Assembly: GCA_964444825.1 (NCBI GenBank)
Contig: CAYUIS010000168.1
Coordinates: 1 to 9,582 of the forward strand
Direction: 5' to 3'
From: CAYUIS01 sp964444825
Lineage (GTDB): Bacteria > Chloroflexota > Anaerolineae > B4-G1
Length of the DNA stretch: 9,582 bases
Under the pieces are notes generated by a model that saw nothing but the letters and a program-made list of their open reading frames with translations, was not told the origin of the DNA and did not search any database. Of the stretch, positions 1 to 6,323 are shown piece after piece; the first letter of the stretch is position 1; each line of letters starts with the position of its first letter. The position numbers and the translations under genes are program-made.

Positions 1-28
1 CCCTGTCCTTGACCGGACAGGACAAGGG
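1..28. repeat. Short palindromic repeat at the left edge
   Basis: CCTGTCC (2-8) and GGACAGG (15-21) form a perfect 7-bp inverted repeat around a 6-base loop. An overlapping alternative stem pairs CCTTG (7-11) with CAAGG (23-27). The first ten bases, CCCTGTCCTT, recur at 9527-9536 near the other end of the window. It could be the terminator of a gene to the left, although no T-tract follows on the plus strand, or one copy of a dispersed intergenic repeat. Confidence 0.5.
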
Positions 29-64
29 CTGGGAGCGCTAAATGCGATAGCCCTGGTGGCGGAT

Positions 65-93
65 TTGACATTCATGCCCAAACGAGATATGAT
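65..93 (+). promoter_or_regulatory. Near-consensus sigma70 promoter of the response regulator operon
   Basis: TTGACA at 65-70 is a perfect -35 box and TATGAT at 88-93 matches the -10 consensus at five of six positions, with the optimal 17-base spacer. Transcription would start near base 100, giving a leader of roughly 53 bases before the GTG start at 153. The rest of 1-152 holds no gene that I can see. Confidence 0.75.
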
Positions 94-140
94 ATGGGGG
101 ATGGTTTGAGAAGTGTTAGACCGACTGATCAACCAAGAAT

Positions 141-146
141 GGAGGT
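141..146 (+). promoter_or_regulatory. Ribosome binding site that fixes a GTG start
   Basis: GGAGGT at 141-146 lies six bases before the GTG at 153. This strong Shine-Dalgarno match supports GTG as the start of the response regulator, and the REC domain begins right at this point. Confidence 0.75.
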
Positions 147-152
147 AGAGTA

Positions 153-845
153 GTGAAGGAGCATATCCTGCTCATTGAGGACGACGAAGCCCTATCACGT
201 ATGATGCGCCTCCAACTGGAGCACGCTGGCTACGAGGTCACAGCCTGCCAAACAGGGACGAGCGGATTGGAGGCAGCTCGCGAATCAGAGCCCGCCGTGG
301 TCTTGCTCGACGTCCTCCTACCAGATATGGATGGTTGGGTCGTTTGCGAGGAGCTGAAAAAGATCTCGGATGCTCCCATTATCTTCTCTACCGCGCTAGG
401 CTCGGAACGGGACGTTATCCGCGGTCTTGAGTTGGGCGCCGACGACTATATGATCAAGCCATTCAGCTACAAGGAACTTCTCGCTCGGGTCAAGGCTGCC
501 CTGCACAGGTCGCAACGCCTAGAACCACAGGGGGTGGCCTACGAGAGCAGGAGACTCTCAGTCGACCTGGAGAAACGCACCATCAAGGTCAACGGAGAAC
601 ACGTTTTCCTCACCCCGCTCGAGTACAAGCTCCTCTCCGTCCTGGTCGAAGAGGCCGGGAACGTCGTGCCCCACGAAACGCTCCTGCGGCGGGTATGGGG
701 CCAGCAACACGAGACTCGCCGTCAGTATCTGAAACTGTACGTGTGGTACCTGCGCCAAAAGGTTGAAAAGGACCCCTCCAACCCCGAGATCATCCTGACC
801 GAGCGAGGGGTCGGTTACCGACTCGTCGCCGCCGATCAAGAATAA
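153..845 (+). CDS. OmpR/KdpE-type response regulator (REC + winged helix)
   Basis: This cytoplasmic two-component transcription factor (230 residues, normal for the family) is expected to be phosphorylated on aspartate by a histidine kinase and then bind DNA through its winged helix. The REC domain spans about residues 3-115. It has the acidic pocket D10/D11, the phospho-acceptor D53 in LLDVLLPDMDG, the switch threonine T80 and the conserved K102 in IKPF. The OmpR/PhoB-type DNA-binding domain spans about 128-226 and ends with the typical ILTERGVGYRL wing. The GTG start has a strong Shine-Dalgarno sequence. No kinase gene is adjacent in this window, so the partner lies upstream or elsewhere. 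Only 39 bp separate it from the NACHT-like gene downstream, so the two are probably co-transcribed. KdpE-like is a similarity judgement, since no kdp genes are present. Which promoter it controls is unknown. Confidence 0.93.
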   Translation: MKEHILLIEDDEALSRMMRLQLEHAGYEVTACQTGTSGLEAARESEPAVVLLDVLLPDMDGWVVCEELKKISDAPIIFSTALGSERDVIRGLELGADDYMIKPFSYKELLARVKAALHRSQRLEPQGVAYESRRLSVDLEKRTIKVNGEHVFLTPLEYKLLSVLVEEAGNVVPHETLLRRVWGQQHETRRQYLKLYVWYLRQKVEKDPSNPEIILTERGVGYRLVAADQE

Positions 846-853
846 CCGATAGT

Positions 854-873
854 GGGATCGACCATATCCCTTT
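854..873 (+). other. Small hairpin between the regulator and NACHT genes
   Basis: GGGAT (854-858) pairs with ATCCC (866-870) around a 7-base loop and is followed by TTT. It ends 11 bases before the ATG at 885. It is too weak to be a convincing terminator, but could modulate translation of the second gene, which has only a poor Shine-Dalgarno (GAGAA near 874-878). Confidence 0.3.
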
Positions 874-884
874 GAGAACAGACC

Positions 885-3464
885 ATGCTCTGCACCGTCT
901 GCTCCATTGCACTTGATCTCCCAAGTCCCGCGCCAGCTCCCGCCGCGTGGCGCTTTGACTTTGTATCAGCCCTGATTGGCGCAGTGGTTGCCCTGGTGCT
1001 GGCACGGCTGATCTACAGATCCCGAGAGACCCTTCGCCAGCGTGGGGAGGCGATGGTGGCTCCCCTGATCCGGTTGTCGGATCGCCTGGAAGCCAGCGCC
1101 GAGGACCGCTACCGCGAGTTAGTCGCCACACACGCCCGCTCTCTCTTTACACCAGCGCACGTCGCCTCTCTGGACACCGTCTTTGTCGAACCCAAATTGC
1201 TCTTCCCACCACCCCCTCCCAAACCCACCTCAGAGACCGACTCACTTGCCACCCAACCGATCGCCCTGTCTGTGGACCAGTTGATGGGGGAGCACCCTCA
1301 ACTGGTATTTCTAGGCCCGCTCGGTTCCGGTAGAACCACACTCCTGGCCTACATCGCCCTGGCGTGCACCCGCACAGGGGAGAACGGCTCCGGGGCCAGA
1401 GAAACGCTCGGCTTGGCGGAGGACAGACTGCCTGTGTATGTTCTCCTCCCAGCGATGGACTGGAACGAATCTGGCGACACACAGGAAGAGAACGCCGGAC
1501 AAAACGAGACGCATGACGAGGAAGATAGTAGCGAACAAGACATTGAGAGCTTGGAAAGCAGCGGTAGGGATAGTGACGGGGACGACAAAAATAAAGGTAA
1601 GCGAGAAGGTAATGGGCTAGACCGGTTGATCCGCACCGCGGTGAAGGCCATCCAAGGCGGCCGGGCGATGGAAAAGATCGTGCGAGAGGGGTTGCACGCC
1701 GGTCAGAGCATCGTGCTGGTCGACGGTTGGGATGAACTGCGGCAGCCGCAACGCCAGCGGGCAGCGGCTTGGCTATCGGAGTTGATGGAAACCGTCCCCG
1801 GAAACATATGGCTGGTGGGCGCGGAGCCTCGCGGGTACGGACCTCTCACCGAGGCTGGGTTCGTCTCTCTGAATTTGGACCCTTGGGACACGAAAAAGGT
1901 AGAGCAGTTTGCGGCTCAGTGGACGGAGGTCCTCCCTCCGGTGAACACCGCCAGCCAGACGTCCCAAATGGCGGTCCGCCAGCTAGAGACCGTACTGCAG
2001 GAGGCGGCCCGGAGAGATTCCTCACCGTTGGAGCTGGCGCTGTTGGCCTTTGTGTTTCTTTCGAGCGGCGAGGCACCGACCAAGCGCAGCGCGCTATTCG
2101 ATCGCACATTGGACCTGTACCTGGGCACGGAAGAAAAGGCGCCCTGGCTACCGGGGGTGTGCCGGACGGCGCTGGAACAAATAGCAATGGCGCTTCAGCA
2201 GGAGGGACGCACGGTCGTCAGCAAGGACGAGATCGACGCAGCCGTTGAGGGCGCGCTACCCATGGTCGAGGAACTCCCAGCCCGAGCACCCAACTGGGTG
2301 TTTCGTGCCTTGACCGGCGAACGGGGAGTGCTTCGGCCGATCGATAGCGACCGTTACACCTTCCACCACCCCTTGTGGCAGGCTTTCCTGGCAGCGCGGG
2401 AACAGGTCACGGCCGACCCTGCCATCCTCATCGAACACCTGGACGATGGCCATTGGACCGAGATACTGCGCTTCTACGCTGAATCTGGGGACATGAAACC
2501 AGTGTTGATAGAATGGTTGCGCCGTCCTGACGACCTATTCCGCAGCCGGCTTTGCACCCTGGGCTCCTGGATTGGAGCGGCCCCTGCGGACGCCTCGTGG
2601 CGCGACGGTGCGATGGCGATGATGGCCCGCAGCTTTCTGCAATCCGGTCTCCCAGCCCGAGTTCGTGAAGGATTGGCCCAGGCATTGGCAGCCGCTCAAG
2701 TGCCTGGCGTCACTTACCTGTTCAAACAGGCACTCCGGCACTCTGATGCCGAGATACGCAGAGTTGCCGTGATGGGATTGACCAAGATAGCCAGCGACAC
2801 CGACCTGCCCGCGCTTGAGGCAGCGCTGGGCGATCAGGACGAGGCCGTACGCGAAGCGACGGTGCGCGGCCTGGCTCACCTGGGCACGGACGCCGCAACA
2901 CGACTGCTGGGGCAGATTATGCTAGAAGCGGACGAGATGCTCAGTATCACGGCAGCCGAGGCGCTGGCTGAATGTGGTGCGGAGGCTGCGGATTTCCTAC
3001 GCGAGGCGACGGGCCTGGAGGACATGCTAGCCCGGCGGGCAGCCGTCTACGGATTGGCGCGCCTAAGAGCGCGTGACGCACTGGAGAAAGCGGCCCGCGA
3101 GGACGAACAGTGGATCGTGCGCTCGGCAGCGGTGGCGGCAATGGAGGAATTGGACGCGCAGGACAAGATCGTTGGCGTACCCCCTCCTGTGGAGGTGCAC
3201 CAACTGCCCTGGCTGATCTCGTGGGCGGCGAGCAAGGGCGAAGGGCTTGGGGTGGGCGAGGCCGCCCGTCGAATGCTGCTGCGCGCCTTGGCAGAGGGAG
3301 ACAGCCGGACTCGCGTTGTTGCGGCACAGACGTTGGCACAGGTGGGCCGTCCCGATGATGTGGAACCCCTGCTGGCAATCCTGTCAGATGAGGACGTGGT
3401 CGACGCAGCACTGGGCGCCCTGGCCCAGATCGGCAACCGGCACGATTTGAGGCTAGAGATCTGA
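885..3464 (+). CDS. Membrane-anchored NACHT/STAND-like ATPase with C-terminal HEAT-type repeats
   Basis: The protein has 859 residues. Residues 25-44 form one hydrophobic segment followed by many arginines (R41-R53), so the bulk should face the cytoplasm. Next come a helical linker (45-105) and a run of five prolines (108-112). The P-loop region, GPLGSGRTT (144-152), has arginine R150 where Walker A normally has lysine. A Walker B/NACHT signature, IVLVDGWDEL (276-285), is intact. Between them lies an acidic, low-complexity insert (about 193-244). YTFHHPLWQAFLAARE (491-506) resembles the winged-helix end of NACHT modules. From about 590 to 855, repeated helical pairs (for example DAEIRRVAVMGLTKIA and DEAVREATVRGLAHLG) look like HEAT/PBS-lyase-type repeats, normally used for protein contacts. 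STAND proteins are ligand-triggered switches in signalling, defence or regulation; which applies here is not visible. Probably co-transcribed with the response regulator. The family call is good; function is unknown. Confidence 0.85.
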   Translation: MLCTVCSIALDLPSPAPAPAAWRFDFVSALIGAVVALVLARLIYRSRETLRQRGEAMVAPLIRLSDRLEASAEDRYRELVATHARSLFTPAHVASLDTVFVEPKLLFPPPPPKPTSETDSLATQPIALSVDQLMGEHPQLVFLGPLGSGRTTLLAYIALACTRTGENGSGARETLGLAEDRLPVYVLLPAMDWNESGDTQEENAGQNETHDEEDSSEQDIESLESSGRDSDGDDKNKGKREGNGLDRLIRTAVKAIQGGRAMEKIVREGLHAGQSIVLVDGWDELRQPQRQRAAAWLSELMETVPGNIWLVGAEPRGYGPLTEAGFVSLNLDPWDTKKVEQFAAQWTEVLPPVNTASQTSQMAVRQLETVLQEAARRDSSPLELALLAFVFLSSGEAPTKRSALFDRTLDLYLGTEEKAPWLPGVCRTALEQIAMALQQEGRTVVSKDEIDAAVEGALPMVEELPARAPNWVFRALTGERGVLRPIDSDRYTFHHPLWQAFLAAREQVTADPAILIEHLDDGHWTEILRFYAESGDMKPVLIEWLRRPDDLFRSRLCTLGSWIGAAPADASWRDGAMAMMARSFLQSGLPARVREGLAQALAAAQVPGVTYLFKQALRHSDAEIRRVAVMGLTKIASDTDLPALEAALGDQDEAVREATVRGLAHLGTDAATRLLGQIMLEADEMLSITAAEALAECGAEAADFLREATGLEDMLARRAAVYGLARLRARDALEKAAREDEQWIVRSAAVAAMEELDAQDKIVGVPPPVEVHQLPWLISWAASKGEGLGVGEAARRMLLRALAEGDSRTRVVAAQTLAQVGRPDDVEPLLAILSDEDVVDAALGALAQIGNRHDLRLEI

Positions 3465-3521
3465 GAGGCGGACACCCCCGCACGTCGTCGGCTCGCCGGA
3501 AGCGTCACGCTGTCTACGCGG
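3465..3521. other. Convergent intergenic gap
   Basis: This 57-bp gap separates the convergent stop codons of the NACHT-like gene and the YggT gene. I find no convincing hairpin with a T-tract on either strand, so termination of both units is not explained by an obvious intrinsic terminator. Confidence 0.5.
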
Positions 3522-3785
3522 CTACAACAGCGCCAGAAGCAACGTCCGCAGCAACTGCTCCACAAACCACAGAATAAGCAAAGCCACCATTGGCGTAAAG
3601 TCCAGACCGCCCACCGGTGGAATATGGCGGCGCAACGGGGCCAATACTGGCTCTGTGATTTGAATCAAGAAACGGGCCACTGGATGGTAGTAGCTGATCC
3701 TCATCCATGACAAGAACGCCCGGGCAATAAAGGCCAGGGAGTAGAGTGTAAAGAACAGGTTGATCAAACGCAGCAACAAAAGCAT
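3522..3785 (-). CDS. yggT: YggT/YlmG family small membrane protein
   Basis: A protein of 87 residues with two hydrophobic helices (about 2-25 and 62-86). Between them lies the conserved YggT-family stretch: RAFLSWM, then TEPVLAPLRRHIPPVGGLDFTPM. This fits single-unit YggT/YlmG proteins, which are inner-membrane proteins linked to division-site or nucleoid organisation and osmotic stress in other bacteria; the biochemical role is not settled. I chose ATG at 3785 because GGAGG (3794-3798 on the opposite strand) sits 8 bases upstream. An in-frame GTG at 3788 would add one residue. It is the last gene of the minus-strand operon, 17-20 bases after the YggS stop. In Gram-positive ylm clusters this gene follows sepF; here it follows yggS directly. 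Confidence 0.9.
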   Translation of the reverse strand: MLLLLRLINLFFTLYSLAFIARAFLSWMRISYYHPVARFLIQITEPVLAPLRRHIPPVGGLDFTPMVALLILWFVEQLLRTLLLALL

Positions 3786-3805
3786 CACGTACGCCTCCCC
3801 GTTAT

Positions 3806-4540
3806 CTAGGCCAGCCGCGCCCCAAAGATAGCCCGACCGATACGCACAAGGGTCGAGCCCTCTTCCACCGCCACCTCAAAGTCGTCGGTCATGCCCATCG
3901 AAAGATGACGCCAATCCTGAGCCGGGAAACGGACTCGGAGGGCGTCCAGCAGTCCACGCAGGCTGGCAAAGACCGGCCGTACCGTCTCCGCAGAGGCGAC
4001 AAAGGGCGCCATCGTCATCAATCCCTGGACCGAAAGCCCAGGCAAGACCAGAGCCTCCTCGACGGCAGCGAAGAAAGCCTCACGTCGGGCCTCGTTCCGC
4101 TCCCAGTTCTGGAGATCGAATCCATACTTGGTCTCCTCGCCAGAGACGTTACACTCGAGCAACACGGGCAGGGTCCGTCCGACCTCCTGGGCAAAATGGC
4201 TCAGCCGTCGCGCCACCTTGAGCCGATCCACAGAGTCGACGCAGTCAAAGTGAGCCACGACCGCCTGGGCCTTGCGGCTCTGTACGTGGCCCACCATATG
4301 CCAGGTTGGCCACGGGCCGGATAACGCAGCGGTCACAACAGGGATCTTTTCCGCCCCCTCCAGCGCGCGGTTCTCTCCAAAGTGACGCACGCCCGCCTCG
4401 TAGGCAGCGATGACCGCGTCAGGTGGGTGGGTCTTGGTCACGGCGACCAACGTGACATCGGAGGGCTCGCGACCGGCCCGTAGGGCCGCCTCGGCCAAAC
4501 GCTCCTGCACGCGAGCCAGGTTTCCGACCAGGTTCATCAT
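3806..4540 (-). CDS. yggS: YggS/YlmE (PLPBP) pyridoxal-phosphate homeostasis protein
   Basis: A protein of 244 residues, slightly longer than the usual 225-235. It has the single-domain alanine-racemase-like barrel fold of the PLP-binding protein family, which carries PLP and maintains vitamin B6 and amino/keto-acid balance rather than catalysing racemisation. The PLP-binding lysine is K36 in LVAVTKTHPP. HFGENRA (53-59) is the family signature, and the C-terminal LSMGMTDDFEVAVEEGSTLVRIG with IFGAR forms the phosphate-binding site. The ATG at 4540 overlaps the TGA of the upstream PgeF-type gene (ATGA at 4540-4537), a classic sign of translational coupling. A second ATG follows immediately at 4537. 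No strong Shine-Dalgarno is present, consistent with coupling. The proteins it acts on here are unknown. Confidence 0.95.
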   Translation of the reverse strand: MMNLVGNLARVQERLAEAALRAGREPSDVTLVAVTKTHPPDAVIAAYEAGVRHFGENRALEGAEKIPVVTAALSGPWPTWHMVGHVQSRKAQAVVAHFDCVDSVDRLKVARRLSHFAQEVGRTLPVLLECNVSGEETKYGFDLQNWERNEARREAFFAAVEEALVLPGLSVQGLMTMAPFVASAETVRPVFASLRGLLDALRVRFPAQDWRHLSMGMTDDFEVAVEEGSTLVRIGRAIFGARLA

Positions 4541-5319
4541 TCCAGCAACCCCATAGCCACGCCAAAGCGGCCAGTACGCCCACGCTCAGCGCGGTGAGAA
4601 AAGAACTCGTCCACCTGACAGGCGGTGCACAGGCCACAATCCTCGATCCGCTCCACACCAGCGGCCTGGAGCTGGGCGTGTACCGCCCCAGGAAGGTCGA
4701 GATGAACCCGCCCATTTGTGGAACGCGCCACGTCAGCCCACGGCGGACATGCCGCCTGTACCGCCTCCACAACCTCTGGGCCCACCTCGTAGCAACACGG
4801 GCCGATCGTTGGACCAATGCCGGCCCACACATCGGCCGGGTCGCAGCTAAATTGCTCCATCATCGTCCGAACGGTCGCCCCAACGCAGCCGGCCGCCGCG
4901 CCGCGCCATCCGGCGTGCGCGATACCGACGACACGCTTCACCGGGTCGAAGAAAAAGACGGATGAGCAATCGGCAAAGCGCATCAACAGTGGGACGCGGG
5001 GCACGCCAGTCAGCAGGGCGTCGGTGTCCGGCAGGACGGTGCCCATGTGGGCACGCTCGACCACACCCACGCGCGCGCCGTGCACCTGATAGGGGCTGAC
5101 CATCTCTCCAGGCCGCCATCCCAGCACACCCAACGCACGGCGGTGATTCTCCTCCACCGCTGGCAGGTCGTCCCCGACAGTATGCCCCAGGTTGAGCGTA
5201 GCGTAAGGCTTCTCGCTCACACCACCGATGCGCGTGAGAATCGCGTGGGTCAGGCCTACGGCGTCACGCAGCCCCTGGAAGCGATATAGGATCACGCCAT
5301 CGAGACACTCGCGAATCAT
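4537..5319 (-). CDS. pgeF: PgeF/YfiH/YlmD-type laccase-domain (multicopper polyphenol oxidoreductase) protein
   Basis: About 260 residues, typical for the family. Family members are Zn/Cu-binding cytoplasmic enzymes; E. coli PgeF edits peptidoglycan by removing wrongly incorporated L-serine from UDP-MurNAc-peptide, while others act as adenosine deaminases or purine phosphorylases. Counting from an alternative GTG start at 5328, metal ligands are H83 in QVHG, C121 in RFADCSS and H138 in AHAGWRGAAAGC. GIGPTIGPCCYEVG (170-183) and the C-terminal FFSHRAERGRTGR motif are also present. I prefer the ATG at 5319, preceded by GGGGTGA; GTG at 5328 would add three residues (MTR). It starts 24 bases after the DUF2085 stop and overlaps yggS by four bases, so it sits in the same operon. 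The exact substrate cannot be read from sequence. Confidence 0.93.
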   Translation of the reverse strand: MIRECLDGVILYRFQGLRDAVGLTHAILTRIGGVSEKPYATLNLGHTVGDDLPAVEENHRRALGVLGWRPGEMVSPYQVHGARVGVVERAHMGTVLPDTDALLTGVPRVPLLMRFADCSSVFFFDPVKRVVGIAHAGWRGAAAGCVGATVRTMMEQFSCDPADVWAGIGPTIGPCCYEVGPEVVEAVQAACPPWADVARSTNGRVHLDLPGAVHAQLQAAGVERIEDCGLCTACQVDEFFSHRAERGRTGRFGVAMGLLE

Positions 5320-5343
5320 CCTGGTCACCCCACCCTGACGAGA

Positions 5344-6171
5344 TCACTCCCAGCCATACTTACGCCCGAGCGTCTCTTGCGCCTCTTCCATCGTCTCCTG
5401 CACCGCCGGATAGGCCAGCCACACGGTTGCCAGTCCAAAAAGCGAGCCAGTGATCACCCGCCGCACCGGCGTGGTCTCGAAAGGAGTGATCGGACCACCG
5501 GGCCATATCAGCGGCATCATGTAGGACAAAAACTGGTATCCGCCATCCAGCAACAGCGGCACCAGGCCCAGGCCGATGTAGCCCCACCAGGGCAGTGGCG
5601 GCACCTTCCACCACCGGCGCAGGACTCCGTAGAGCAATCCAACGAACAGCATCGCGCCGTAGATGGATATGTCGCGCTGGCACAGGGCCATCTTGTAGCC
5701 AACCGCCTCGTTGCCAACAAAGGCGCGCGTGGCCAGATCCAGCCCTATGGGCATATCAACCCGCTCCATCAGTTCCGCGACGCTATAGGTCAATTTGGGG
5801 CCAAACAGGAAAAAGGAGCGTTGAGGCAATTGGTGGCACAGCGGCCGGTACAGCGTGTAGATGACGGTCGCCGGCCACTCAGCGCCCAAGAACATCAGGA
5901 CCGGTGCCAGCACAGGAAGGCTCACGTAGAGCAGGATAAAGGTGTTAAACACGGACAACCAGTGCTTGGACAACCAGAACACCACCCGGTCGGCCAGCAG
6001 CGTGATGCGCGACTGAGTCGGATCGGTCGCGCGTTGTTTCTCCGCCAGGCGACGCTCTACCTCGGCCAGCACATCCTCAGTCGAGACCTGGGCCGCGTCC
6101 GGCTGCCGGGGCGCACCAGATTGGCTCGTGCCGTGTAGCTCGACGAGAGCTCCCTGCTCAGTTTTCGTCAT
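5344..6171 (-). CDS. DUF2085 membrane protein
   Basis: A protein of 275 residues. A hydrophilic N-terminus of about 60 residues (with a charged, probably helical part at 31-50) precedes four or five hydrophobic segments near 70-95, 100-110, 168-185, 194-213 and 238-256. Family signatures are LCHQLPQRSFFLFG (111-124), ALCQRDISIYGA (162-173) and LLLDGGYQFL (206-215). The two conserved cysteines, C112 and C164, and H113 could bind metal or form a redox pair, but the function of DUF2085 is unknown. The ATG at 6171 follows a perfect TATAAT box at a distance that predicts an almost leaderless transcript; there is no Shine-Dalgarno. It is the first gene of the DUF2085-pgeF-yggS-yggT operon. Compared with the family, the long N-terminal extension seems variable. 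Confidence 0.9.
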   Translation of the reverse strand: MTKTEQGALVELHGTSQSGAPRQPDAAQVSTEDVLAEVERRLAEKQRATDPTQSRITLLADRVVFWLSKHWLSVFNTFILLYVSLPVLAPVLMFLGAEWPATVIYTLYRPLCHQLPQRSFFLFGPKLTYSVAELMERVDMPIGLDLATRAFVGNEAVGYKMALCQRDISIYGAMLFVGLLYGVLRRWWKVPPLPWWGYIGLGLVPLLLDGGYQFLSYMMPLIWPGGPITPFETTPVRRVITGSLFGLATVWLAYPAVQETMEEAQETLGRKYGWE

Positions 6172-6179
6172 AGTTTCGG

Positions 6180-6207
6180 ATTATAACACAAACAGGCAAT
6201 GGTACAA
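6180..6207 (-). promoter_or_regulatory. Promoter of the DUF2085-pgeF-yggS-yggT operon (near-leaderless)
   Basis: On the minus strand, a perfect TATAAT (6185-6180) is preceded by TG one base upstream (extended -10). TTGTAC at 6207-6202 is a weak -35, with a 16-base spacer. The -10 ends only 8 bases before the ATG at 6171, so transcription should begin at about 6172-6174 and leave essentially no leader or ribosome binding site. Confidence 0.7.
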
Positions 6208-6210
6208 TGA

Positions 6211-6249
6211 CAGGACCCCATCTCACTGTTGCCACGAGACGGGGTCCTG
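6211..6249 (-). terminator. Strong hairpin, probable terminator or insulator after etfA
   Basis: The arms at 6211-6224 and 6236-6249 are 14 bases each, with an 11-base loop. Nine outer pairs (CAGGACCCC with GGGGTCCTG) and four inner pairs (TCTC with GAGA) flank one mismatch. That position is A-C on the plus strand but G-U on the minus strand, so the RNA of the etfA direction folds without a break. It lies 75 bases after the etfA stop and 3 bases before the -35 of the next operon. There is no clear U-tract, so intrinsic termination is plausible but not proven. Confidence 0.6.
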
Positions 6250-6323
6250 ATAACGGTTGCGGGGCCGGTGCCCTGCCCCACCCTCACAGGTCAAGAAGCC
6301 AGCAGGAAGTTCACCCCACCATG
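6250..6323. other. Non-coding tail after etfA
   Basis: A GC-rich stretch of 74 bases with no gene. A small hairpin, GGGGC (6261-6265) with GCCCC (6275-6279), lies here ahead of the larger one. On the minus strand the two stem-loops follow the etfA stop in series. Confidence 0.4.

Noticed and set aside
854..873. Intrinsic terminator separating the response regulator from the NACHT-like gene
   Set aside because: The stem is only 5 bp with moderate GC and just three T residues follow, too weak to argue against co-transcription.
885..3464. Calling the NACHT-like protein an anti-phage defence gene
   Set aside because: No nuclease, TIR, protease or other effector domain is visible and no defence genes flank it. 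The C-terminal repeats are generic HEAT-type, so a defence role is only one possibility.
5377..6138. A 253-codon plus-strand frame over the DUF2085 gene
   Set aside because: The minus-strand product has clear DUF2085 motifs. The plus-strand product is low-complexity H/Q/R and lacks a supporting promoter or ribosome binding site.
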